Assembly: GCA_025060555.1 (NCBI GenBank)
Contig: JANXBC010000010.1
Span: forward strand, 1-26,991
Length of the DNA: 26,991 nucleotides
Direction: 5' to 3'
DNA from: Candidatus Bipolaricaulota bacterium
Lineage (GTDB): Bacteria > Bipolaricaulota > Bipolaricaulia > Bipolaricaulales > Bipolaricaulaceae
A program made the position numbers and the translations under genes. The notes below the pieces were generated by a model. That model was not told the origin of the DNA. It made no database searches and worked only from the letters and a program-made list of their open reading frames with translations. Positions 8,257-14,657 of this stretch are shown here, piece by piece; positions within the stretch are counted from its first letter, which is position 1; every line of letters starts with the position of its first letter.

Positions 8257-10569
8257 ATGTGGCGGTTCCTCTTAGCAGGGTTGCTCTTTGGAAACCTTGT
8301 GCTTTTCAGTCAGACTTACGGGCCTGGTGAGATCTACTATGGTGGCGTTCGCCTGCAATTCTCCGGACAAGTTCAGGTTATGGGGACATGCTCTGGACTA
8401 TATCAGGTGAGCTTGGGCGTTTCGGAGCTTCGCTGCGATGTCCAGGCTGGCTCTTCCGGCCTGATCATGCTCACTGCGACCCGTACACCCTCCGGGGCGG
8501 TGAACATTCGGGCGGAGGCGCTTCCGCTAGGCTGGCCAGCTTTTCCCGTAGCCACGGGCTTTGGCACGATCGCTACCCAATACAACTTTACTGTCCCGTC
8601 CACGCCAGGCCAGACTTATCTCTTGCGTTTTCGGGCCTGGACCCCTGGGATTATCGGCGAGCTGGAGCTGCGCGTTTCTTTGTCTGTGCGAGCGATTACT
8701 CCACCAAGCGAGCAAGGAATCCCTCCGACTTACGGCCCATTCACAGGAACTACGGATGCTTCCGGCAAGTTTGAGATCCCCATTCCTACTGTGCCCAACA
8801 CCACGGTGGTAGGAATTCTTAGTGAGTGTACGGCGCGGATCCTTTCGCGGACTACACTCTCTGTAATTCTTGTTCCCAAAAGTGGGGTTACGACCATTGT
8901 CCGCTCGGACCAAATCGGGGCCGTGCGGGTTTCTTCGCCCGGTTATCCTGAAACAACTGTGTCGCAACTTCAGCTCCTTTCGTCCATGGATGTGTTCGGC
9001 CGAACTTATACCACGGTTGACGTGGGTACAGTGTGTTTGCGTCCCACCGCTCCGCCGGTCACACCTACAGCTCCCATTCAAGGTCGCACGGACGAAGAAG
9101 GGAAATTCACCGTCTCCCTTCCCTGGCCGGGGGTGACGGTCAGCGGGAAGCTCACCGTGTGCACGGTCACCCCGATCCCCAACAAAGAGTTTGCGTTGAC
9201 TTTGGTGCCAAAAGGCGAAACTCTCAGGGAGCCAGAGGATATCGCTGGGTTCACGTTCATTGCCCCTGGTTATCAGCCGGCGACAGTCACGCGATTCTCC
9301 CAGTTCTCCCTTCTTGGCCTTACCTGGTATGACACAGGTTCAGTGTGCCTGTTATTAACGGAAACGCTTCCTTGCCGCGAAACAGAAGTTCGTGTGCTCA
9401 CCCAGAACATGATGCTCTTTCATGCAGAGGGGGTCCTTGGCAAGAGGGTATGTTTTGTGCCCATGCAGCGCGCCGCGGAACTGGAGAGGCTTTTGAGTCA
9501 AAACGGTTTGTGGCGCCGGAATTTTGGGATTATCTGCCTACAAGAAGTCTGGCACTTTACGCGTTCCGGAAACTTTCATAATAAGGATGCCGTGCTTCGT
9601 GGTTGGCTAGGAATGAACAGGGGGGCTGGCACCCCATCCATCTTAGATGAGCGAAATAATTGGCACACACTAAGACAAGGAGAGCAAGATACGAATGTTC
9701 AGCTTGGGGGTCAAAACTGTTCGCTCCTTCGGCGGCACCCGCGAAATGCCACTAAGGCTGTTCGGGTAGCAGTATTTGAAAGTAACGGACAGTACGCAGT
9801 CATCGGACCAGATTCTACTCCGGATCTCCTGGGTGGTTCGACATATGACAGTGGTCTACTTATCCTTTCTAAATACCCTGTGATTGCAGTGAGTGCGTTT
9901 ATCTTCTCCGCATATCGGGGTGACGAAGAGTTTGCAAATAAAGGTGTTCTTTACGCGCGCATTAAGTTGACCAGTGATAGCCCTAACTGTTTCATCCACG
10001 TGTTCAACACCCATCTTCAAGCAGGAGATGCTAAGGACGATCGGACCGTCCGAGCACAGCAAATTGAGCAACTGCGTCGTTTTATGGAGAACTGTACTGG
10101 GGATGACAGAGTAGAGGGCAAAGTGCAGCATCCGATCTTGTTGTGCGGCGACTTCAACATCATCGGCGGCTCAGAGGAGTGGCAGGCTCGACTTCAAAAT
10201 TTCATCGCGGCAGGGGTGGTCCTCAAAGATGTCTGGCTGGAAAGTGGGAAAGGGCATCAACCCGCCAAAGACGCGGCCACATGGGTAGGAAATGATCAGG
10301 ATACCGGTGATACGCCGTGGGATAATCCCGCGGGCAGGGCAAATGGTAACGTCTTAGCCACAAGTGGAGGAGATTTTCAACGATTGGACTACATATTTTT
10401 TTGGCCAGGTTGCCAACCCCTTGAGCTTGAGCTCCTTTCTGCGGAGCGTGAGCCAGGAAAGGTGCCGGACCCCAGGCAAGATAAGCCCTATCAGTGGGGC
10501 GGAATCCAAAGCTATACTCTTTCTGATCATCTTGGGGTGGTAGGGCTCTTTCGGGTTTTGGCAAAATAG
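8257..10569 (+). CDS. Secreted multidomain protein with endonuclease/exonuclease/phosphatase (DNase I/sphingomyelinase-like) domain
   Basis: The 770-residue protein begins with a hydrophobic signal peptide (1-18). Residues 29-144 are a domain shared with the lipoprotein at 11301. Two tandem modules of about 100 residues follow (161-262 and 275-366), each opening with a TD..GKF motif and closing with ..VCL, like carboxypeptidase-regulatory-type beta-sandwiches. The C-terminal 400 residues are a metal-dependent phosphodiesterase of the EEP superfamily: LTQN (381-384), ICLQEVW (426-432), DSGLLILSKYPV (531-542), FNTHLQAGD (583-591), LLCGDFNI (628-635) and LSDHLGVVG (755-763). The Mg-binding Asn/Glu and the catalytic His, Asp and His are all present. 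Substrate (DNA, RNA or phospholipid) cannot be told; QEVW and the extracellular setting resemble neutral sphingomyelinases. It is the first gene of a three-gene cluster. Confidence 0.75.
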   Translation: MWRFLLAGLLFGNLVLFSQTYGPGEIYYGGVRLQFSGQVQVMGTCSGLYQVSLGVSELRCDVQAGSSGLIMLTATRTPSGAVNIRAEALPLGWPAFPVATGFGTIATQYNFTVPSTPGQTYLLRFRAWTPGIIGELELRVSLSVRAITPPSEQGIPPTYGPFTGTTDASGKFEIPIPTVPNTTVVGILSECTARILSRTTLSVILVPKSGVTTIVRSDQIGAVRVSSPGYPETTVSQLQLLSSMDVFGRTYTTVDVGTVCLRPTAPPVTPTAPIQGRTDEEGKFTVSLPWPGVTVSGKLTVCTVTPIPNKEFALTLVPKGETLREPEDIAGFTFIAPGYQPATVTRFSQFSLLGLTWYDTGSVCLLLTETLPCRETEVRVLTQNMMLFHAEGVLGKRVCFVPMQRAAELERLLSQNGLWRRNFGIICLQEVWHFTRSGNFHNKDAVLRGWLGMNRGAGTPSILDERNNWHTLRQGEQDTNVQLGGQNCSLLRRHPRNATKAVRVAVFESNGQYAVIGPDSTPDLLGGSTYDSGLLILSKYPVIAVSAFIFSAYRGDEEFANKGVLYARIKLTSDSPNCFIHVFNTHLQAGDAKDDRTVRAQQIEQLRRFMENCTGDDRVEGKVQHPILLCGDFNIIGGSEEWQARLQNFIAAGVVLKDVWLESGKGHQPAKDAATWVGNDQDTGDTPWDNPAGRANGNVLATSGGDFQRLDYIFFWPGCQPLELELLSAEREPGKVPDPRQDKPYQWGGIQSYTLSDHLGVVGLFRVLAK
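8341..8688 (+). repeat. Domain copy 1 shared with the lipoprotein gene
   Basis: It encodes residues 29-144 of the protein at 8257. It aligns with codons 378-489 of the gene at 11301, with about half of the residues identical over the conserved 88-residue core. Conserved blocks include RTPxGxVxIRA, GWPxFP, GFGxxxTQYxFTxPS and FRAWTxGxIGxLEL. The fold is probably an all-beta sandwich (inference). Confidence 0.7.
8737..9354 (+). repeat. Tandem pair of ~100-residue beta-sandwich-like modules
   Basis: Codons 161-262 (8737-9042) and 275-366 (9079-9354) of the gene at 8257 encode diverged copies of one module. Both share G.TD..GKF near the start, LVPK in the middle, a PGY motif and VCL near the end. 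A threonine/proline-rich linker separates them. The layout resembles carboxypeptidase-regulatory-like domains, which act as stalks in secreted enzymes. Confidence 0.6.
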
Positions 10570-10584
10570 AGCAAAGGAGGGCTC

Positions 10585-11271
10585 TTGGACGTTGGCGAAA
10601 AGTTCGCGAGGCAAGTGGTTTTCAGGCTGGGCGTAGTTTTGCCTCTTCTTTTTCGTGGTTTGGTAGCTATCTTATGCGGAGCGAACCCCGCCCTAGCTCT
10701 TGGTGCCCAAAGCATCCCCTATTCTCAAGAGCCCTCTGAGCTTCTTTGGCATGAGGGACAGCCCCTTTCTTGGGCGGACTTCCAGGGTGAACCTCCTTCC
10801 GCTTCCCTACCGAATGAAGCGGCAAAAATCTGGCTTGGACTCAAATACTCCGCCTCTTGGGCGGTCTCGTTCGATTTTTCCCGCCGTCAATGGATAGCAC
10901 GGCTCTCCAACATCTCGACACAAGCCTTCGTGGATCGACGCCGTTCCTGGGTTTTGCCAAATCGCCGTACTCCAGATCTCCTCCGCCATGAACAAGGGCA
11001 CTTCGACCTCCTTGAGGTTTTTAGACGCCGTTTGGAAACGGAGTTTTCGCGTTTGATCGGGAGGACGGTAGCCGGCTCTACCCCGCAGGAAGCGGAACAG
11101 CAGCTCGCTTTGCTTTTGGAAGAAGTTTATAAACGCGTTTGGCAAGCTCATGAGGTCTGTCAGGCTCAATATGACCAAGAAACGCGGAACGGCCAAGATC
11201 TGCTCAGGCAAAAGCAGTGGGAAAACCTCATTGGCCAATGGCTTAGAGAGCTAACGCGGGTCCTCCCGTGA
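10585..11271 (+). CDS. DUF922-type putative zinc protease, exported
   Basis: The 228-residue protein has a hydrophobic N-terminal export segment (about 11-38, possible cleavage after ALA) and LSWADFQGEPP (61-71), typical of the start of DUF922 proteins. Its clearest motif is DLLRHEQGHFDL (131-142), which contains the zinc-protease signature HEQGH (135-139). A charged helical tail rich in Glu, Gln and Arg follows. DUF922 is a predicted Zn-dependent protease family without a well-defined substrate. The TTG start at 10585 sits four bases after AAAGGAGG (10573-10580). The gene begins 15 bases after the phosphodiesterase gene and ends 29 bases before the lipoprotein start, so all three are probably one transcript. 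Confidence 0.6.
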   Translation: MDVGEKFARQVVFRLGVVLPLLFRGLVAILCGANPALALGAQSIPYSQEPSELLWHEGQPLSWADFQGEPPSASLPNEAAKIWLGLKYSASWAVSFDFSRRQWIARLSNISTQAFVDRRRSWVLPNRRTPDLLRHEQGHFDLLEVFRRRLETEFSRLIGRTVAGSTPQEAEQQLALLLEEVYKRVWQAHEVCQAQYDQETRNGQDLLRQKQWENLIGQWLRELTRVLP

Positions 11272-11286
11272 TTCTTAGGCACCACA

Positions 11287-11299
11287 GGGGAGGTGAGGC
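11287..11299 (+). promoter_or_regulatory. Ribosome-binding site GGGGAGGTGAGGC that fixes the start at 11301
   Basis: The element sits at good distance from the ATG at 11301 and supports it over an in-frame GTG at 11268. The same 13 bases recur on the plus strand at 12810-12822, inside the loop of the inverted repeat behind this gene. The minus-strand RNA predicted there is therefore perfectly complementary to this site. Confidence 0.6.
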
Positions 11300-11300
11300 C

Positions 11301-12788
11301 ATGAAGAAGATGGAGTGGATATTAGTTTTAAGTGCGTTTCTGGGAGGCTGTACCTGGCTTGCACCACCCGCATCTGGCCCGTTCTTGCCTGGGGAGATCA
11401 TCCCCGGATGGGAGAAGGAAATCGAAGAGGCGATCTCTTCAGAGGATTTACCGCTGGGAGCCGGTGGAGGGCGGGTTGCCGCTTGGGGCTCCGGAGAAGC
11501 GTGGATTTGGGCGGAGATCGTGACCATGGGAGATGCGACCACGGCGCAAGCGCTCTTCCAAGATGCGGTGGCTTCGTTTGCGCGATATGAGCGCGATTCG
11601 GTTGGGGACGAGGGTGTGCGGCTCGTACATGTTCCAACCGGGCTTGTTCTTCACTTCTTCCGCGTTGGGCCGTCTGTGGCCCTAGTAGGGGCCTTGGCAA
11701 AAGGCCAAGCTGTACCTGATCCGGGTATGGTGCGCCAGGCTGCCCTCATCCTGGCACGACGCCTGCCCGACCAGGAGCCGCCTTTGGGCCCAAGCCCTCC
11801 GCCGCAGCCTCCTAGCCCTGTTCCCCAAGCCCCCCTAGAAATTGAGGTCGAGTTGCGTGCTCCGGATGGTTCCGCCACCGGCAGACTCACCCTGCGCGCC
11901 TATGGCACCTTCCTCGGGGAACAACGCGGGATTTGCCGCTACCGCCTCCGGTTCCATCTTGGGAAAATCGTACTAGGGCGAGTTCCCCCCGACGGGCCCT
12001 TCCGAGGGCCGTTGGACCTTTTCCTGGGAGCAGTGCTGGAGCTCCCTTGCGGGAGGATCACCTTCGTCACCCCTGAGCTTGTCTACCTTCGACCCGGGCA
12101 AGAAAAGGTGTTCGAGGAACCTGGGCCGCTCCTGGCTGAGCTTGTTTGCTCCGTTCCCTGCTGGCGCCCCGATCTCCCCTTGAACATCAACGCCATTCTC
12201 CGCGATAACGACCTCGACGATTTCCTGGATCTTGTGCGAGGCTTCGTTTCCGTTCTCCCCGAAGATGACCCCCATGCCGCGGAAATGGGAGAAGTGGTGG
12301 AGGAGATTACCCGCGCCCATGGTCTTCAACGCCAGGAGCCTGCCGACCCTATTGGAACAGCGGGGGACATTCGGGGAACCACTTTGGGCCAGGGCTCGGC
12401 CAGCGGCTACCTGCCGCTTGAAGAATGGCAGGAAGGGGTGAAGCTGGAGTTCTCCGGAGTTCTCGCAATCCCTGACTCCTGCGCACGTCCGGCAGCGAAT
12501 GTGATCCAGTGCCGAGTACGCGAGGGAGCAACGGGAACGTTGACCCTCCAGGCCAAGCGAACCCCCGCGGGTCCTGTCCACATCCGCGCGGACACGATTC
12601 CTCCGGGCTGGCCGCCCTTTCCCACGACCTCCGGCTTTGGAAGCGTCACAACTCAATACGTTTTCACCCTGCCCAGTGGCACCGCAGGGCGACAGCTTAT
12701 TCTCAAGTTCCGCGCCTGGACTGTGGGGGTGATAGGTGACCTTGAGTTGCAGGTCATCCTCGATGTTTTGCCCGCAGAAGGTGGCTAA
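11301..12788 (+). CDS. Lipoprotein of unknown function with C-terminal domain shared with the phosphodiesterase
   Basis: The 495-residue protein opens with a lipoprotein signal peptide: two Lys, a hydrophobic stretch and the lipobox LGGC with Cys17. Residues 30-155 form a mixed alpha/beta region of unknown type. A Pro-rich linker follows (about 159-178), then a middle region of about 180 residues containing four Cys (212, 250, 283, 287). The C-terminal domain (378-489) is homologous to residues 29-144 of the protein encoded at 8257. I do not recognise the family and assign no reaction. Lipid anchoring plus the shared domain suggests that it acts at the envelope with the first gene product of the cluster, perhaps as a binding or anchoring partner (inference). 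Confidence 0.7.
   Translation: MKKMEWILVLSAFLGGCTWLAPPASGPFLPGEIIPGWEKEIEEAISSEDLPLGAGGGRVAAWGSGEAWIWAEIVTMGDATTAQALFQDAVASFARYERDSVGDEGVRLVHVPTGLVLHFFRVGPSVALVGALAKGQAVPDPGMVRQAALILARRLPDQEPPLGPSPPPQPPSPVPQAPLEIEVELRAPDGSATGRLTLRAYGTFLGEQRGICRYRLRFHLGKIVLGRVPPDGPFRGPLDLFLGAVLELPCGRITFVTPELVYLRPGQEKVFEEPGPLLAELVCSVPCWRPDLPLNINAILRDNDLDDFLDLVRGFVSVLPEDDPHAAEMGEVVEEITRAHGLQRQEPADPIGTAGDIRGTTLGQGSASGYLPLEEWQEGVKLEFSGVLAIPDSCARPAANVIQCRVREGATGTLTLQAKRTPAGPVHIRADTIPPGWPPFPTTSGFGSVTTQYVFTLPSGTAGRQLILKFRAWTVGVIGDLELQVILDVLPAEGG
12432..12767 (+). repeat. Domain copy 2 shared with the phosphodiesterase gene
   Basis: It encodes residues 378-489 of the lipoprotein and aligns with residues 29-144 of the protein at 8257. 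The two copies differ at many positions, so this is an old domain sharing and not a recent duplication. Position in the protein differs: C-terminal here, N-terminal there. Confidence 0.7.
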
Positions 12789-12867
12789 AAGGAAGAGCCC
12801 TTCCGCCCGGGGGAGGTGAGGCGTGAGGTGGAATGGGGTGGGTCTCAGGCGGAAGGGCTCAAATAGC
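12787..12867 (-). ncRNA. Predicted small RNA with C-rich anti-Shine-Dalgarno loop
   Basis: A strong minus-strand promoter (-10 TATAAT at 12879-12874) predicts transcription from about 12867. The RNA would have a short 5' leader and a perfect 13-bp stem (12860-12848 with 12807-12795). The 40-base loop is nearly free of G and contains ACCCACCCC and GCCTCACCTCCCC. The U-rich tail UUCCUUUU follows the stem. The 3' end overlaps the stop codon of the lipoprotein gene in antisense. The loop can pair with 13 bases of the lipoprotein ribosome-binding site, with nine bases of the one at 8243-8251, and with GGGGTGGGT at 8165-8173. It does not contain the conserved SRP RNA motif. The family is not recognised; promoter and stem are seen, the function is inferred. 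Confidence 0.45.
12795..12860. repeat. Perfect 13-bp inverted repeat with 40-base loop
   Basis: The arms GAGCCCTTCCGCC (12795-12807) and GGCGGAAGGGCTC (12848-12860) are exact reverse complements. By chance an arm of this length with so short a loop would be expected well under once in a window this size. The plus-strand loop is G-rich. Only the minus-strand direction has a U-rich run after the stem, so it would not work as an intrinsic terminator for the plus-strand cluster. Confidence 0.85.
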
Positions 12868-12873
12868 AGGCTA

Positions 12874-12901
12874 ATTATACACGCGTGCACGAAAATGTCC
12901 A
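12874..12901 (-). promoter_or_regulatory. Strong sigma-70 promoter driving the predicted small RNA
   Basis: TGGACA (12901-12896), one mismatch from the consensus -35, is separated by 16 bases from a perfect TATAAT (12879-12874) on the minus strand. The overlapping hexamer TTGGAC at a 17-base spacing is an alternative -35. No protein-coding start of the expected kind follows within 80 bases, which is why a non-coding transcript is proposed. Confidence 0.6.
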
Positions 12902-12903
12902 AC

Positions 12904-13138
12904 CACGGATTTCCGGTGACTAACGCTCTCCTCTAGGATTGTTTCCGTTTTGCTTGGGGAGACGCTGTTTATCCCTTTGGTTCACGCGCTCCGCCGACAC
13001 AAGCCGCCGCATTAGCTTTGCTCCGGGGAAAAACGTAGCGAAGGTCTTGGCCTTTCTGTCCCCTTTTTCTTCTTTTCTAAGAGACTACCACTCCTTGGGC
13101 ACTTTAGGCAACGGCCAGTGGAACGACCTGATGATGGC
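12904..13138. other. Non-coding stretch after trmFO with no recognised feature
   Basis: About 235 bases lie between the trmFO stop and the small-RNA promoter. I see no conserved open reading frame, no clear intrinsic terminator (only a weak 4-bp stem before a T5 run on the minus strand near 13025-13052), and no recognisable known RNA family. It could carry the trmFO 3' untranslated region. Confidence 0.4.
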
Positions 13139-14455
13139 TTACGCTAGGGACTGTATTTGTGATAGCCAGCTTTGGAAAGCGGCGAGGCCGCGGTGGAACA
13201 TGGCCTCCCTCTTCGCCCTTTTGTCCATCTTGCTCTCGATAGCCGGAACAAGGCCCCAATTGGCGCTCATGGGCTGGAAATTTTTGGGTTCGGCTGTGGC
13301 CAAGAAACGCACGAGTGCCCCCAGCATGCTTTCCGGCGGCGGGACCACAGGCTCCAGGCCCAACGCGAGCCGGCCGGCGTTGAGCCCGGCGAGAAAACCC
13401 GTGGCCGCGCTCTCAATGTAGCCCTCCACCCCCGCCAAAACCCCGGCCACGAACACACCCGACACGTCCTTGAGTTCCAACGTTTCCCGGATCAACTTGG
13501 GCGCATTGAGGTAGGTATTGCGGTGCATAACCCCATAGCGCACGATCTCCGCGTTTTCCAAGCCAGGGATGCTCTGCACCACCTTCTTTTGGTCCGGCCA
13601 CCTAAGCCCAGTCTGGAAGCCTACGAGGCTCCAAAGCCTTCCTTCCCGGTCCTCCTGGCGCAGTTGCACTACCGCAAACGGTTCCTTTCCAGTGCGAGGG
13701 TCAACGATTCCCACAGGGCGCAAGGGGCCGAATACTGGGGTGAGATAACCTCGCCGGGCCAGCTCCTCGATGGGGATACAGCCTTCGAAGAACCGGAGGT
13801 TTTCCCACTCGTGGGGTGTGTGTTGGCGGGCTTGGGTCAGCACTTCGTAGAAGCGGCGGTATTCTTCCTCGGTCATGGGGCAATTTATGTAATCAGGGCT
13901 TTGCTCAAACCGCCCACCGCGGAAGCATTTTTCCATATCGATTGTTTCCCCCAGGATCACCGGCGCGGCTGCGTCGTAAAAGTACAGGAAATTCTCACCT
14001 AAACGGCGGCGCAGGGCTTCGGCCAAGGCATCGGAAGTTAAGGGCCCAGTGGCCAAAACTGCTACCGGCTCAGGGATATCCGTGACCTCTTCCCGGACGA
14101 TCTCCACGTTTGGGTGGGAGGAAATCTTTTGCGTGATGTAAGCGCTGAACTGCTCGCGGTCCACAGCGAGGGCTGCGCCAGCTGGGACACGGAAGCGTTC
14201 CGCCGCCTCCATAATAAGGCTTCCGGCCGCGCGGAGCTCCGCTTGTAACAGTCCTTTGGCGTTGGCCGGCCCCTCCCCACCCAGGGAGTTGGAACATACA
14301 AGCTCCGCGAACCCCTCGGTGTGGTGAGCGGGGGTCATTTTGACCGGCCGCATTTCCAATAGACGCACGCGTAGACCAAGACGCACCAAACTCCAAGTCG
14401 CCTCAGCCCCGGCCAGGCCCGCTCCCACCACCGTGATCACAGGGCTTTCCCGCAT
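13139..14455 (-). CDS. trmFO: TrmFO, folate/FAD-dependent tRNA (m5U54) methyltransferase
   Basis: This 438-residue flavoprotein methylates U54 in the T-loop of tRNA with methylene-tetrahydrofolate as carbon donor. It has the N-terminal dinucleotide motif VVGAGLAGAEA (9-19), the TrmFO-specific block MTPAHHTEGFAELVCSNSLGG (40-60, with Cys54), FEGCIPIEELARRG with Cys226, and the C-terminal FAD segment GVEGYIESAATGFLAGLNAG. The two Cys correspond to the catalytic pair known in the family. The related MnmG is longer and lacks these blocks. I chose the ATG at 14455 because a longer reading would run into the tRNA gene. The spacer to that tRNA is 22 bases with no clear Shine-Dalgarno, so the start is fairly but not fully certain. 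Confidence 0.93.
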   Translation of the reverse strand: MRESPVITVVGAGLAGAEATWSLVRLGLRVRLLEMRPVKMTPAHHTEGFAELVCSNSLGGEGPANAKGLLQAELRAAGSLIMEAAERFRVPAGAALAVDREQFSAYITQKISSHPNVEIVREEVTDIPEPVAVLATGPLTSDALAEALRRRLGENFLYFYDAAAPVILGETIDMEKCFRGGRFEQSPDYINCPMTEEEYRRFYEVLTQARQHTPHEWENLRFFEGCIPIEELARRGYLTPVFGPLRPVGIVDPRTGKEPFAVVQLRQEDREGRLWSLVGFQTGLRWPDQKKVVQSIPGLENAEIVRYGVMHRNTYLNAPKLIRETLELKDVSGVFVAGVLAGVEGYIESAATGFLAGLNAGRLALGLEPVVPPPESMLGALVRFLATAEPKNFQPMSANWGLVPAIESKMDKRAKREAMFHRGLAAFQSWLSQIQSLA

Positions 14456-14477
14456 ACGGCGCCAGAGGAAAGAAAAA

Positions 14478-14553
14478 TGGTGGAGGCGAGCGGACTCGAA
14501 CCGCCGACTTCCGGCTTGCAAAGCCGGCGCTCTCCCAGCTGAGCTACGCCCCC
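14478..14553 (-). tRNA. tRNA-Ala, anticodon UGC
   Basis: The 76-base gene folds as a full cloverleaf. The acceptor stem GGGGGCG pairs with CGCCTCC (one G-T pair), the D arm contains AGCTCAGCTGGGAGAGC, and the anticodon stem CCGGC/GCCGG encloses the loop TTTGCAA with anticodon TGC. The T arm has GGTTCGAGTCC, and CCA is encoded at the 3' end. A T-rich run follows directly after CCA and may help terminate or process the transcript. The downstream neighbour on the same strand is trmFO, whose product modifies the T-loop of tRNAs. Confidence 0.97.
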
Positions 14554-14565
14554 AGCAGCTCCATG

Positions 14566-14592
14566 TTTATACCGAAAGAACGTGTCCGTCAA
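14566..14592 (-). promoter_or_regulatory. Predicted promoter of tRNA-Ala (and possibly trmFO)
   Basis: On the minus strand TTGACG (14592-14587) lies 15 bases before TATAAA (14571-14566). The spacing is short for sigma-70, but both hexamers are good. Transcription would start about five to eight bases before the mature tRNA 5' end. Confidence 0.5.
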
Positions 14593-14657
14593 CCTAAAGT
14601 TGGCTTCATCCGCGGCTTGTCCCTGCGGTTCCGGTCGCTTTCGGCTAGAAAAAGAAC

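Noticed and set aside
12795..12860. Inverted repeat as an intrinsic terminator for the plus-strand cluster
   Set aside because: The plus-strand sequence after the stem is AAATAGC, with no U run, and the loop is 40 bases.
12787..12867. SRP RNA, 6S RNA or tmRNA at the inverted repeat
   Set aside because: The conserved GGUCAGG...GGAAGGAAGCAGCC-type SRP helix, a 6S-like central bubble of proper length and the tRNA-like tmRNA ends are all missing.
12823..12936. Small plus-strand frame of 37 codons starting at GTG 12823 behind GGGGAGGTGAGGC
   Set aside because: The ribosome-site-like sequence is part of the inverted-repeat loop, and the peptide has no feature. The minus-strand RNA reading explains promoter, stem and U-tail together. 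It cannot be excluded fully.
13172..14002. Plus-strand frame of 276 codons opposite trmFO
   Set aside because: Antisense to an unambiguous trmFO; no motif seen.
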